From Histoplasma ohiense (Eukaryota; Ascomycota; Eurotiomycetes; Onygenales; Ajellomycetaceae): 64,000 nt of DNA. The stretch is taken from assembly GCA_017607445.1 (NCBI GenBank), contig JAEVHH010000006.1, forward strand, positions 1,116,001-1,180,000. Reading direction: 5' to 3'. Position 1 is the stretch's first letter, and the number at the start of each line of letters is the position of its first letter. Of this stretch, positions 21,569 to 31,996 are shown in pieces. The notes beneath the pieces are model-generated. The model made no database searches and had not been told where the DNA came from. It worked only from the letters and a program-made list of their open reading frames with translations. The position numbers and the translations under genes are program-made.

Positions 21569-22945
21569 ATGGCATCATCGATCTCCGGTCGACCAAAGCG
21601 GGCTGGGGAAGACTTTACCCCCACAAACCATAACACTGATTCTGATGAGAACGGGCCGACATCTTCGAAAAGAGTTCGGTTTGACCCTCGAAATCCGTCC
21701 GCATTAGCCCCAGACGCCTTAGAGGAGGACGCGGTCCTGGATGCCGACGAAATTGGTCATCGAGGACGCCGAGTGCGGCGTAACGCAGTCAACATTGAGG
21801 GCTATGATTCTGACAGTGACAATGGGGGGTTTGATGCCCGCATAGAGGCTAAATCTAGAGCTAATATGAAAAATGCCTCTGGAGATACAGATGATATGTT
21901 CGCAGAGTTAGAAGAGGACTTTGCTACTAGTAGATCAGACGGCGTTACAACCCCAAGCAACAAGAAGCAAGTCCGTTTCCTACAGGATGATGAGATTGAG
22001 GGACAGGTACATGATTCTCGCGCCGGCGGAACTGTTACTCTTGATCTGGATAGTCACGGCAAAATGATTCAAGTGGCACTAGGTGAGGAAGGAGAGAGTG
22101 AAAGCGAAGTCGACGAACAAGAACGCGCCAGGATCGGGTCAGACGTGGACGAAGAGCTGGGGGCTGGCGGGAAAAAAACACACGTGCCACTATTAGATGC
22201 TTTCAATATGCGAGCGGAGCAGGAGGAGGGGCGTTTTGACGAGGCCGGAAACTTTGTTCGCAAAGCTACAGATCCAGATGCTATTCACGATGCTTGGCTG
22301 GAAGGTGTGTCGAGAAAAGACATGCGGAAGGCTAGGGAGGCGGCAGAGAAGAGGGAAGAGGAACGGCGAAAGATACAACTTGAACAGGATAGTATCCTCA
22401 CAGCGGATATCTTGCACACGTTAATCAGAAATTTGGAGCGGGGTGAGACAATCTTAGAGTCACTCGCAAGGCTGGGAAAATGCGTCAGACAGAAGCCTAA
22501 GTGGCAGAACAGACATAGAAACCGACAGAGGGGTAGCAAGAACGGCACGGAAGATGAAGCAATGGGCGAAGATGATCCAGCTGAAATAGCCCGCAAGCGT
22601 GTTATTGAGGATGTCACTGAGGCTGCGGATATCCTGCTCAGCCGTGGCCAGTCCGAGATATATGACACCGAGCGAGAGCTATTGATGAGGCAATACAAGC
22701 GAGAAACAGGGGAAGACTGGGTGGACTCCGCGCGAGCGGAAGATGCTTCATCGAAAATAGAGACAGATGCGTCTCCGCTGTGGGAATATCGCTGGTCCGA
22801 TTTGCGCGATGGCGGAGAGGCTCATGGTCCTTATGATGGTGCTATGATGGAGTCTTGGCATGCCGCTGGCTATTTTGGTGAAGGCGTTGAATTTCGGAAA
22901 GTTGGTACGACTGGAGAGTGGAGCTCCAGAGTAAGTTTTACGTGA
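21569..22945 (+). CDS. GYF-domain protein of the LIN1/CD2BP2 family (U5 snRNP-associated)
   Basis: A single exon of about 458 residues from MASSISGRPKR. The start mirrors fungal LIN1 proteins, with SGRPKRAGEDF, then KRVRFDPRNPS and a charged, acidic N-terminal half. A central VSRKDMRKAREAAEKREEERR coiled stretch, then NLERGETILESLARLGK and the DAADILLSRGQ-like block (TEAADILLSRGQSEIYDTERELL), lead to a C-terminal GYF domain at about 400-455 (WEYRW, GEAHGPYDGAMMESW, AAGYFGEGVEFRKV). GYF domains bind proline-rich peptides, and LIN1/CD2BP2 associates with the U5 snRNP in splicing. Upstream in-frame ATGs at 21512 and 21533 are possible alternative starts. An intron after SSR near 22931 would alter only the last residues. 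Confidence 0.9.
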   Translation: MASSISGRPKRAGEDFTPTNHNTDSDENGPTSSKRVRFDPRNPSALAPDALEEDAVLDADEIGHRGRRVRRNAVNIEGYDSDSDNGGFDARIEAKSRANMKNASGDTDDMFAELEEDFATSRSDGVTTPSNKKQVRFLQDDEIEGQVHDSRAGGTVTLDLDSHGKMIQVALGEEGESESEVDEQERARIGSDVDEELGAGGKKTHVPLLDAFNMRAEQEEGRFDEAGNFVRKATDPDAIHDAWLEGVSRKDMRKAREAAEKREEERRKIQLEQDSILTADILHTLIRNLERGETILESLARLGKCVRQKPKWQNRHRNRQRGSKNGTEDEAMGEDDPAEIARKRVIEDVTEAADILLSRGQSEIYDTERELLMRQYKRETGEDWVDSARAEDASSKIETDASPLWEYRWSDLRDGGEAHGPYDGAMMESWHAAGYFGEGVEFRKVGTTGEWSSRVSFT

Positions 22946-23283
22946 TATCTTGGATTGCTTATCGATTTCATTTGACGAAACTTGTACTGGCAAATTGGTG
23001 ACTTGCCAGGATAAGGTTAGTGTATATAGTATTTGCAGACGAATTTACGGAATATATATCTACAACTAAAGTGGTATATCCGGTTGGAAAGTGGGTTCCT
23101 ATACTCTTCAAAAAGGTCTCTGACTCGTGGACATTATTGCATTACGCTATATTACTGATATACAAAGGCCATAAAATTTTGATATCGCATCCTACACTCC
23201 AAAAACAACCACAAATCGCAAGCCCAGAAGAAAGAAGCAATGGGAAAATCACAAGGAAAACAATTGTCACGAAAATAAGGCTC
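22946..23283. other. intergenic between convergent genes
   Basis: About 340 bp shared 3' region of the LIN1-like gene and RVB2. Nothing recognised. Confidence 0.5.
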
Positions 23284-24842
23284 TTAAGAAATTTCCATGG
23301 CATCGACATTGACATAAGAGAAGGTAACATCCCCCTCTTCACCAATAAACCGTTTCTCAAACTCCTTTACGAATTTGACACTTCTAGATGGGTCGAGAAA
23401 AAGGTGGAAACTTCGTTGTACATCCTCTATCCCAACATCTTTGGATTTGCGCTTTTGGCTCAATAAGGTGGACGTCGCGATGATGTTGCTGGCATATCTC
23501 AGGCCTGATTCTTGGCCAATTTTGGTCAACAGGGCCAGCGCGTCTGGGGACAGATCGATCTCTTCCTCTTGAGCACGGATGGCTAATATTTGCTGGATAT
23601 CCTCCTTGGTGTATGGCTGTGTGCTGACGATAACGACTCTGTCAAGGAAGTCCAGGGGCAACCCATGTGGTGACCTGTACGATGTGCCCCGTATTCTTGC
23701 ATTTCCACGATTACTCGCCATGATCACGATGGGTGCCAATTCAGCTTCCAGCGCTCTGTTGATGTATGAAAAACACTCGATGTCAAGCATATGGACTTCG
23801 TCGATGAACAACACGCCGGGTATGATTTCTGCTTTGCCTTCTTCTTTCCATTCTCCAACTTTTGTATTGATCTGATCTCTGACTTCACTTCGAATTTCGC
23901 CGGTGTCCCCAGAAAACAGTGCCAAAAAGCCTTGCGTTCTTGAATTGATCACGTCAATCTCGTGGAGACTGACTGTGTGTACTATTTCCTTTCGGACTTG
24001 TAACTCTCCGTCCGGACATTGGACAAATTTTGTATCCGCTCCCATCGCATCGTAATCTCGAGAGCGGGCGTATGAGCGGCCAAGTCTGGTTATTTTACCC
24101 GAAGCCTTATCAATAGAAATTACATCTCCAGCCATAACACGCTCCTTTGTCATTGAATCGATCATTTTTGTGCCCATATCGTAGATAGTTTCCATATCCG
24201 TGGTTTTTATAGTAAGTTTGCCTTGTTTGTTGCCCTACAATACAACAGTTAGTCTTATATCCCTAGATAAATAAATCAACTAAGAAAAAAAAAACCCCTT
24301 ATTGCTATTAGGAGGGACGTACGCCAGTCAGAGTTCGATCGATCTGGATTTCAACAACTTCGCCTTCGATTATCTCACTCTCCTCCTTTATTCTGACTCC
24401 GATTGATTTGCGGAACGCTTGCGTCAACGCTTCTGTCTTTGACATTTCCAGTGAGAAGATTTCCGACGACGCAACCATGGTAAACGGGACATCAGCACCA
24501 AGCGATTGCGCCATCCCCATAGCTATTGCAGTCTTTCCGGTGCTGGGTGGTCCGGCAATCAAGACTGCGCGGCCTGCAATCTTTCCATCCTTTACCATCT
24601 GTAGAATGATTGCAGCCGCCTTGCGCGCCTTCTCTTGGCCAACAAGGCCTTGTGAGGAATGGCGTGGTTCAAGCGTGTCCGCATCAACGCCAAGGCCTCT
24701 AATATGAGAGTGTGCCGCAACCAGGTTGAGGCCCCTGACCTCCTTGCTCTCCGCGATTGTGGATATAGCCTATGAAAGGCAAAGCATGAGATGAATGTGG
24801 TCTGAATGGATTGGTCATTTAGCTGAGAGAACTTACTGCCAT
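23284..24842 (-). CDS. RVB2: RVB2/reptin, RuvB-like AAA+ ATPase
   Basis: Exons 24842-24837 (Met-Ala only), 24769-24323 and 24234-23284 give about 467 residues, the normal size. Introns are 67 bp (GTAAGT) and 88 bp (GTACGT). The Walker A motif GPPSTGKTA is at about residues 75-83 and Walker B DEVHMLD at about 300. Other landmarks are GLVGQEKARKAA, TKTEALTQAFRKSIGVRI (here SKTEALTQAF), TIKTTDMETIYDMG, GVLFIDEVHML, the sensor-1 segment APIVIMASNRG, GLPLDFLDRVVI and the sensor-2 region SGLRYASNII. RVB1-RVB2 rings act in INO80, SWR1 and TIP60-type chromatin remodellers and in the R2TP chaperone. RVB1 is not in this window. The gene is divergent from a coiled-coil protein gene 455 bp away. Confidence 0.96.
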
Positions 24843-25296
24843 GGCAGGCGAGAGAGTACAGCAGAGGTACTCAGTCGACTTGGGATTCCCAGGATATCAG
24901 TCGAAGTATTCTTTTTATATAAGTTAACTGTATCGTGCGGCAGGCTGGTAACTGAGAATGCGGACTTTCGTCAAATAAATTGATTACATTACACGAAGTT
25001 TGGAGCTAAGCCTTACTAAGTCATTGGCGTGGCGGTACGTATTAATATTATTCCGTTTCCGCTCAGCTTCAACATCCCGAAACCGAGATCCTAGGCCTCC
25101 TTGGAACTGTCATTGCTCTCCCATTCACACAACCAGGCCACCCGTTCATCCCAGCTTGAGTTGATATCTGTTCCCTCCAGCCCATTCTGCCAAGGTGAGT
25201 TATTTTAGTTGTTAATGGTCTTCCGCTCCATGATTAATTGATTCAGTCTTGCACAGTTGCTTATGTGACCCTATGTTTTGATTCCGTGGAAGCACG
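24843..25296. promoter_or_regulatory. divergent promoter region, RVB2 / coiled-coil gene
   Basis: About 454 bp between start codons. A likely 5' UTR intron of the coiled-coil gene lies at about 25195-25246: GTGAGT donor after CCAAG, acceptor TTCAG. No specific regulatory site recognised. Confidence 0.5.
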
Positions 25297-26934
25297 ATGC
25301 CTTCGCCGCAAATCTCCCCGACAAGCAGTCCCTTCGGGGGGCCTAACCACGATGAGTCATTATCGAGGGACCCCCGCAAGTCAAGCCCTGATTCACTGAA
25401 ATTTGATCCTGCGCGCTCTCTTGGAGAGTTTGCTTCACACATGACATCCATTGCAGCTATCTCTGTCGAGCGAGAAAGGCTCAAAAAGCGGTCACAAGCG
25501 GAGTCGACTGACCTACGCAAGGCCAGTGATCGCAATTTCCAATACCCGTCCGTTGCGAAACGCCTCAAAACCGGAAAAGAGGAGCTCGATAATGAGCTTG
25601 TTAGGGTTGATGAAAAGCTTAAAATTCATCAGAAAATGCAACAAGAAGTTATTAAAGGTCTAGCCGCCAATTTCATCTCCAGTCAACAACAGGCTCAACA
25701 TCGGGTTGAAATTGAATGTATGAAGAATGACCTGCGCGAAATTAAGTCTGAGCTGCATCGTGTCACAAACTTGCAAGCTGGTATTACGCCCACTCTGGAT
25801 TCACTGAAAAGTTCGATTCAAAGTAATGACAACCTAATCGCCTACATTGAACAGTGGAAAAGCTCGATAGAGATGGAGCTTAAAAACGTCAGATCTGAAC
25901 TTTCTACCAAGCAAAACGATCACAAGAATGCCACCGAATCTGCGGTTACAAGTCAAAGCAAGTCTATTGAACAAAAAGAGTGTCAGCAAGAGCAAACTTT
26001 AGACTCTAATTTGAAATTCGCTAAGGATGAGTCTAAGTTGGAGCCTTCTGCAAAAGCTCATGAGAGGGATTCCTCGAAACGCCTTGACACGCTTGATCGT
26101 GTGGTTTCTGAGCATGTGAAGACAGGAAGGGAGGTAAGCGAAGACGCAGAGTCTCTTATGTACTCCCACTCGGAACCAATCACAGATGGATTCCCTCAGT
26201 TTGGCACCCCTGCGGAAGTCATGATTCAGCTTCAGAATCTCCGGCAAATTCAAGACGCGAAGGATGAAGCTATAGCGGACGAGCTTGATAAATACGAATC
26301 GAGAATTGCCCGTCTAGAAGAGGCGATGAGCAAATTGAAACAAATGGATGGACAGAACGAAACGAACAGTCAAACAGTCGGAACTAGCATGCACCAAATG
26401 AACGGTGAACTTGAACAGCTACGTCAGGCAATAAACGGGCTAAGTCAACATGTGGACAATCGATTTCAGCTTGTTGAAAATCAGTCGCGAACTCTACAGG
26501 CTCATCAAATCGCCCTGAATTCCCTTGAAACACGGTATAACCACTTGTCTACGGAGCCCATTGTTAAGCAGATGGTTATAGCGATGCAAGAAATGTACCC
26601 CCATGCCAGCCTCGTGCAGCAGGAGATCCCAATCATCCACGACAAAATAAACAGACTTACATCTGCTCTCAACTCTGTGCGCGGCGATATCAGTGCTGCC
26701 GAAAATACGCGATCGGCTTTAATCAGCGACATGACTGCGGAAAGAGACCGAATGGCCCAAGAAATAATATCTCTCACTTCCAAGATAGATGAACTCGGAA
26801 GCGTACAGTCAAAGTTAAACGGAATCGAGAAAGTTTTAAGGTCAAGAATGGATGAGGTTGAAAATGTCGTAGCTACCAATCTCGCATCTGTGATGCTCAA
26901 CGTTGACAAGCGGCTACCACCTCAAAACCCATGA
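25297..26934 (+). CDS. long coiled-coil protein of unknown function
   Basis: A single exon of 545 codons. The N-terminal 60 residues are Ser/Pro-rich with SSPFGGP and SLGEFASHMTSIAA. From about residue 60 the sequence is charged and heptad-like, with segments such as LDNELVRVDEKLKIHQKMQQEV, DLREIKSELHRV, ADELDKYESRIARLEEAM and EQLRQAINGLSQHVDNRFQLV, and no hydrophobic or catalytic motif. This indicates an elongated helical protein. I recognise no named family; a structural, septal or nuclear role would be guesswork. The start is the first ATG after a probable 5' UTR intron. Confidence 0.8.
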   Translation: MPSPQISPTSSPFGGPNHDESLSRDPRKSSPDSLKFDPARSLGEFASHMTSIAAISVERERLKKRSQAESTDLRKASDRNFQYPSVAKRLKTGKEELDNELVRVDEKLKIHQKMQQEVIKGLAANFISSQQQAQHRVEIECMKNDLREIKSELHRVTNLQAGITPTLDSLKSSIQSNDNLIAYIEQWKSSIEMELKNVRSELSTKQNDHKNATESAVTSQSKSIEQKECQQEQTLDSNLKFAKDESKLEPSAKAHERDSSKRLDTLDRVVSEHVKTGREVSEDAESLMYSHSEPITDGFPQFGTPAEVMIQLQNLRQIQDAKDEAIADELDKYESRIARLEEAMSKLKQMDGQNETNSQTVGTSMHQMNGELEQLRQAINGLSQHVDNRFQLVENQSRTLQAHQIALNSLETRYNHLSTEPIVKQMVIAMQEMYPHASLVQQEIPIIHDKINRLTSALNSVRGDISAAENTRSALISDMTAERDRMAQEIISLTSKIDELGSVQSKLNGIEKVLRSRMDEVENVVATNLASVMLNVDKRLPPQNP

Positions 26935-27727
26935 CGCAATGCTGTCAGACTGGAACCACCGAAATTTTTCTGGAGCGCAAATGTATGCAGATTTGTAGAA
27001 TAACTTGGGTGTCACTGGAATTTCAACTGCTCAAGCTAGACAAATTGCCGCATGTGGTGAGTCAGTCTGCATTAGTCCTAATTTTTTTTTTATTAAATTG
27101 CAATACTCATCCCATTCTAAATTTTTCACGATTCTCAAGGGTAATATACACTTCCATACCATAATTACGACGATGAAACCTGGCGTGAGGGTTATGGATT
27201 TTCTAGGTCTAAGTTATTTTCAATACAAATATCGCAAACCGATCACAGACCATGTAGAGCATCCCAGCTTCCTGTCCATAAAGGGGCAAGTGTGCAATGA
27301 TGCATTTCGTGGGAAAACCCTTTTCTCCTTCTCAGGATCATATTAACACATTACCTGGGGTGGTCTGAAACTTCAGTGCATTGTTTTCATGCAAAATTCC
27401 AATGTTAGTCAACATGAATTGCAGTGGGTAGCCGATATTATTGACAAATAACAGAGCTCGCTTTGTTTCCTGAATGGATGAACTCAGACATTAAGGGTGT
27501 CTTAAGAAGCCGTCAATTTTTGAAAGTATCTTCGCTATCCTCCAACAGTGCCAGTGGTCTGTCTTCCTCATAATTGATTTTTCTTGATCACTGCGGCTTG
27601 CATCTTTTTGCGATGCAGTAGAAATTCAGGAACCTCGTCTCAGTACCCATTTCATGACACGACAGTCGATTGTGACCATTCTACATTCTATCTCCAGTTA
27701 TCTATTCAGCTATCTACAGTGGCTGCG
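26935..27727. other. intergenic
   Basis: About 790 bp: 3' flank of the coiled-coil gene and promoter of the following Myb-like gene. No element recognised. Confidence 0.5.
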
Positions 27728-28388
27728 ATGGCCAGCCTCAAGCGAAGCAAAACGATGCCCGCGGATGGACAAACAGCCAAATTCCTGTATACAATCCTGA
27801 AGCAGCTCGATCTCAAATCGGTAAGCATGGTGCCCATTTCTGCCCTCTCGGCTCTCTTTACTCTTTCAAATTACAAGATTACAAGCTACTTGCTGACTCG
27901 TATGTCAGATCGACTGGAATCTTGTAGCATCCCAACTAGAAATTTCAAATGGCCATGCAGCTCGAATGCGCTTTTCTAGGTTCCGCCAACACATGGAAGG
28001 AATCACGACAAACAACCGTACTCCGCGCCGCAAGAACAAAAACGTCGACAAAACGTATTTGAAAAAGAACCAATTTAGCGAGGCCAAGCCAGAACCCATG
28101 CTAAAAACGGAGCATACGGTCAAGCAAGAACAAGACATGGATCTTCAGCCAGCAAATGCAAAGTTCTTGCCAGTGGACATGACGCTGAAACCACCCCCCT
28201 CGGTGCAACAGCCCTATTTGGTGACAACGGTTGCGCCAGCTGATCTTGCGCTCCCGTTTCCCTCCAGTCACCCAGTCGCTGGGTTTTCAAGCTGTCCGCC
28301 AACAGTCAAAGAATGGAGTCGAATAAAGATTGAAACGTGTGAGGGCGCGGCTATCACCAGGCGTGATGGACTTGTAAAACGGGAATGA
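27728..28388 (+). CDS. small Myb/SANT-like protein
   Basis: Exons 27728-27820 and 27909-28388 join in phase 0 over an 88-bp intron (GTAAGC...TCAG), giving about 190 residues. The head reads ADGQTAKFLYTILKQLDLKS, then IDWNLVASQLEISNGHAARMRFSRFRQHM. This has the I-D/N-W-x-x-V-A second helix and the A-x-R-x-R-F-x-R-x-R third helix of the family. The tail starts with a basic patch (RTPRRKNKN) and becomes Pro/Val-rich. It is followed within 1 kb by another member on the same strand, evidence of local duplication with strong divergence. Confidence 0.8.
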
Positions 28389-29371
28389 GGCCATGCATGG
28401 CTAAACGGGGGAATAGACAAGGGAGGAGGCGGGGAAATTCCTAGCAGCACAGCAACATTCGTGGCATACATGTCTGCGGGTCTATTGTCTTTCAGTCCAC
28501 TAACAGAGAAACACCATAAAAACACTACCCCCATTGCCTAGCGTTGCATCAGAAATCCAAACATAGTAGCACCCCCTATTGTTCATCTCGGATACTCAAA
28601 AACAACCTTTCATTCTTCTACTAGCCTCCTGCTACGCGCCTTGTGGCCGTTGTACTCGTGCATTTAGTACCAATCTGGTAACTCCTACTCCGGGCTAGTT
28701 GCGCCTGGTTTTTTCCTTTATTTATTTAGGCTTTTTTCTTCCCTGTATCTTGTACAGGGATACCTTCGAAACGTCTTTCGGACCGAAGGTGACGTCTCTC
28801 TCAATGACATGCCATGGGGTTGATGATACAATCTAAACATGAAAATCGTTTGACCGTGGCCTGGTGTGTATTTGAATAACAACATTTTGTTCACCATATC
28901 CCAGAATCCTTCCGAAACGTACCTACACCTCAGAAATCTACCTCCGATACTGCTAAAGCTCCTGACACTTAGTCATTACCTCAGTTTCAATATATGTTCC
29001 AAACTCCGATTCATCGCGTGATACTTCTATATCTGTCACAACTGGGAAGTTGAAGGTTGTATTCATCTAATAAATTATTGCCACCCATTGTTGCTGGGGA
29101 GTGACTGTGTTCGTTGTTCACTTCGCAACCAGCAATAACACATTCTTCCCCTCAGTTCCATATCTGGCCTTCCTCTCTTTTTTTTTTTTTCTTGTTTATT
29201 TTGAGCTCTCAACGCCTCTCAACCCTTCTCAACGCATCTCGTCTATTTTCTCTCACCTCTCCAAATAATTTGGCATTTTCTCTAAAAAACCCTATCCCTT
29301 CAAGATTTGCTTCTATTAGGATACCTCCAAGGCATTTTCACACCACCAGTTCTTCTCAAACCCAGCCCATC
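28389..29371. other. intergenic
   Basis: About 980 bp between two tandem Myb-like genes. A pyrimidine-rich stretch with a T run (about 29180-29195) and CTCTCAACG repeats precedes the next gene, as in many fungal promoters. No gene seen. Confidence 0.5.
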
Positions 29372-29914
29372 ATGGCAGATACCAATGACAGTGCAGGTGA
29401 TGTCTCAGACTCCAAGGGGAAAGCATCTGACGCCATTTTTATGATGGAGTGCTTGAAACATCTGCAGACTCCAGCTACCGTGCGTTCCCTCTGACGGACC
29501 AATATCTTATTCCTGAGGCCTTTCAAGATGTGCTAAAATTCTTCTCAGATCGATGTCAGCGCTGTAGCGAAAGCACTTAATTACAAAAATCCCATGTCAG
29601 TTGCAAACCGCATACGTGAGATTCGAAAGCAGTTCAATTTGCAGCAGCACTTAACCTGCTCCGCAAATTCTGCCAACGGTGGTACAGCTACACCTCGCAA
29701 GGGAGCAAAGTCCTCTACCGGACCCATCAAAGCCAAGGTGGAAATTCCCGAAGAAGGGACCGAAGGCGCCAAAGCCGAAAAGGCAAAGCCAAGGAAGAAG
29801 CCAGGGGCAAAGCGTGGACGTAAACCTGCTGCCGCTGAGGATAACGCGATCAAACACACCGCAAATAATGACAATAATGAAGCCATTGGTGCTGCCACGG
29901 AAGATACCGCTTGA
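29372..29914 (+). CDS. small Myb/SANT-like protein with AT-hook-like tail
   Basis: Exons 29372-29479 and 29549-29914 join in phase 0 across a 69-bp intron (GTGCGT...TCAG), giving about 157 residues. The head contains SDAIFMMECLKHLQTPATV, then IDVSAVAKALNYKNPMSVANRIREIRKQF, the same two-part layout as its neighbours. The tail is Lys/Ala/Glu-rich with KAKPRKKPGAKRGRKPAA, containing a KRGRKP core like the minor-groove-binding AT-hook (R-G-R/K-P). That supports a nuclear DNA-binding role by inference. Codon use and GC content match neighbouring genes. Confidence 0.82.
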
Positions 29915-31025
29915 TCCCTACGCCTGATCATGCTGCTAGGTACGTTTTGATTGTTTTGTAGGCTCAATGGGCTAGCCAACTTACACTTTCCACGCACCGG
30001 GTCTTCTCACACATGTGTCGCTCATATCCAGATCACGTACAAGTATGGCCATAACGGATACTAGGGTTTATGGGAAAGGGGGTTTCGTTTTTATGTTCCT
30101 TGGGCCCTTTTCCTTAAGGTAATTCTCGATGACGGGTTGCTTTCCAATGTATTTGATATTCGGTCGTTATTCCCAACTTGGCCATACCCTCTTTATGTTT
30201 CGGTTTCTAATGTTCAATTGCTCACTATTTTGTCGAGCTTTCGTTGTTAGTGGGTGGTTAATCTCCTGCCTCCAATACCCCATTTTCATACAAGCGGCAG
30301 ATTTACTTCTGAGGGAGAACAATTATGTGGGTAGGGTAGCTTTCACAATACAAACATCGCGTTTTTAACATACCTTTTTAACCCAATAGACTCTATAAGA
30401 GATAATAGATTCATGACCTCAGGTTGAAAAATTGTCATGGCCTAGCTAATAGCTACCAATTTATCTCCGGTAACACCAATATAGCTCAAGCTCAATCCCA
30501 CTTCAAAGAATTTTGGTGAGTTATATCTGAATCCCATTATTCACAAAAATACGGGACACATATGTGTTCATCCATTGTGTTATAACTATGTGTGTCTCGA
30601 GTATCAAATTTGCCTTTCTTTCAACTTCTGCCTGTTGCCATCTCTTCATTCACCGCACTTGTACCAACCTGTTGATCTTCTCCTCCCCCCAAAGAACAAT
30701 TCCTTTAACCCATCGACTGTTCACCACACTTACCAAGACCTATTCATATGTCTCCTCTGTCGTCAACCGGTCATATCGATTATTCTCCTTGCTGAGTGAG
30801 AGTCAATGGCAGGTATTAGAAGTTGCTTCAGCATTATAGTCTCAGGTCCTGTGCTGACATTTGCCTCTGAAAAGATTTCATTTAGACAACTGTCACTCTT
30901 CTCTCACTCCCTGGTCACATCTAGCGAACTGATCCAAACCTAAGACCTCATCCACAAATTTAACTCGTATAATTTCTTTCTTGCCATTGCAGTATCATCT
31001 TTCCAATAAACGGAGTGTCTTCAAA
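29915..31025. other. intergenic
   Basis: About 1.1 kb between Myb-like genes. Overlapping plus frames at 30564-30839 are Ser/Thr/His-rich pyrimidine tracts of the promoter, not convincing genes. Confidence 0.5.
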
Positions 31026-31996
31026 ATGCCTGCTGCCACCAGTGATGAGCAACTTCATTTCTTGCTGAAATGTGTCAAGTACTCGAATAGTGGAAAGGTA
31101 TCTTTCCATTCCCTTCAAAGGTTTCATTTCATTGTATTATCGGACACTATATGCTGGCCTCATAGTATTTGTGTACTTGCTCACGATGGAGAAATCTTTA
31201 GGTGGACTTCGATGAAGTTGCCAGGGAGTGCAACATTGTCAGTAAAGGTGCAGCGTAAGTTATAGTTGGGAACATGCACAGACTTACCATATCATACATT
31301 TTCTCATACCTTGCCATTCGATGCACACTCCTTCTCGGTCCCGCTATCTTGTCAAACCCTACTCCTTCGTTATCATGTCACAATGCGACCTGGAATGAGT
31401 GCTGACCATCAAACCACAGAGCCAAGCGCTACGAGCGCCTGCTGAAAGCCAACGGCATGAACCCAAATGGGAATCCAACACCAGGAACCGGAACTTCGTC
31501 TCTACAGGAAGCCGACAACAATGGACTCACTCCTAAAAAGTCGAGCCCCAAAACTCCGGCTAAAGTAAAATGCACGCCTGGCATTAAGACCCTCTCTACA
31601 CGGAAGCGCAAGCCTACAGAGAGAACCAATAGCACCTCGAAGAGAACCAAGAATGAGATGATAATTGTAGATTCGGACGACTCCAACTGGGGCGCCGGCA
31701 GTATGATGAATGTCAAAAGAGAAGATAGTGACGATAATAGCCTCGATGCAGATCGCAGAACACCGATGAAATCCTGCAACGACCCTTTTTTGTCCCAAGG
31801 TCCCGAGGTTGGAGAGGGGAGTCTCCTCCGTGATGATGGAGAGTTGTATAGTGAATTTTGCGCCATAAATTCCACAGCTAAGAAATGTGTTTCAGGGGAA
31901 CCGGGTGAGAATGGAAACTATGCGCATGGTGGCAGTGAGTGCCATATTGTTGAAAATGGAGTATTTGGAATGCTGGGCTGCAGCGACGAGGCGTAA
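31026..31996 (+). CDS. Myb/SANT-like protein (longest member of the local family)
   Basis: Exons 31026-31097, 31202-31254 and 31420-31996 give about 233 residues. Introns of 104 and 165 bp have GTATCT and GTAAGT donors; the second is in phase 2 and its join yields AAAKRYERL. The head reads SDEQLHFLLKCVKYSNSGK, VDFDEVARECNIVSKGAA, then KRYERLLKANG: three helices split by introns at the same places as in the 12.5-kb gene. The tail has a TRKRKPTER basic patch, then an acidic Ser/Asp region with MNVKREDSDDNSLD. It is presumed nuclear; function unknown. Confidence 0.82.
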
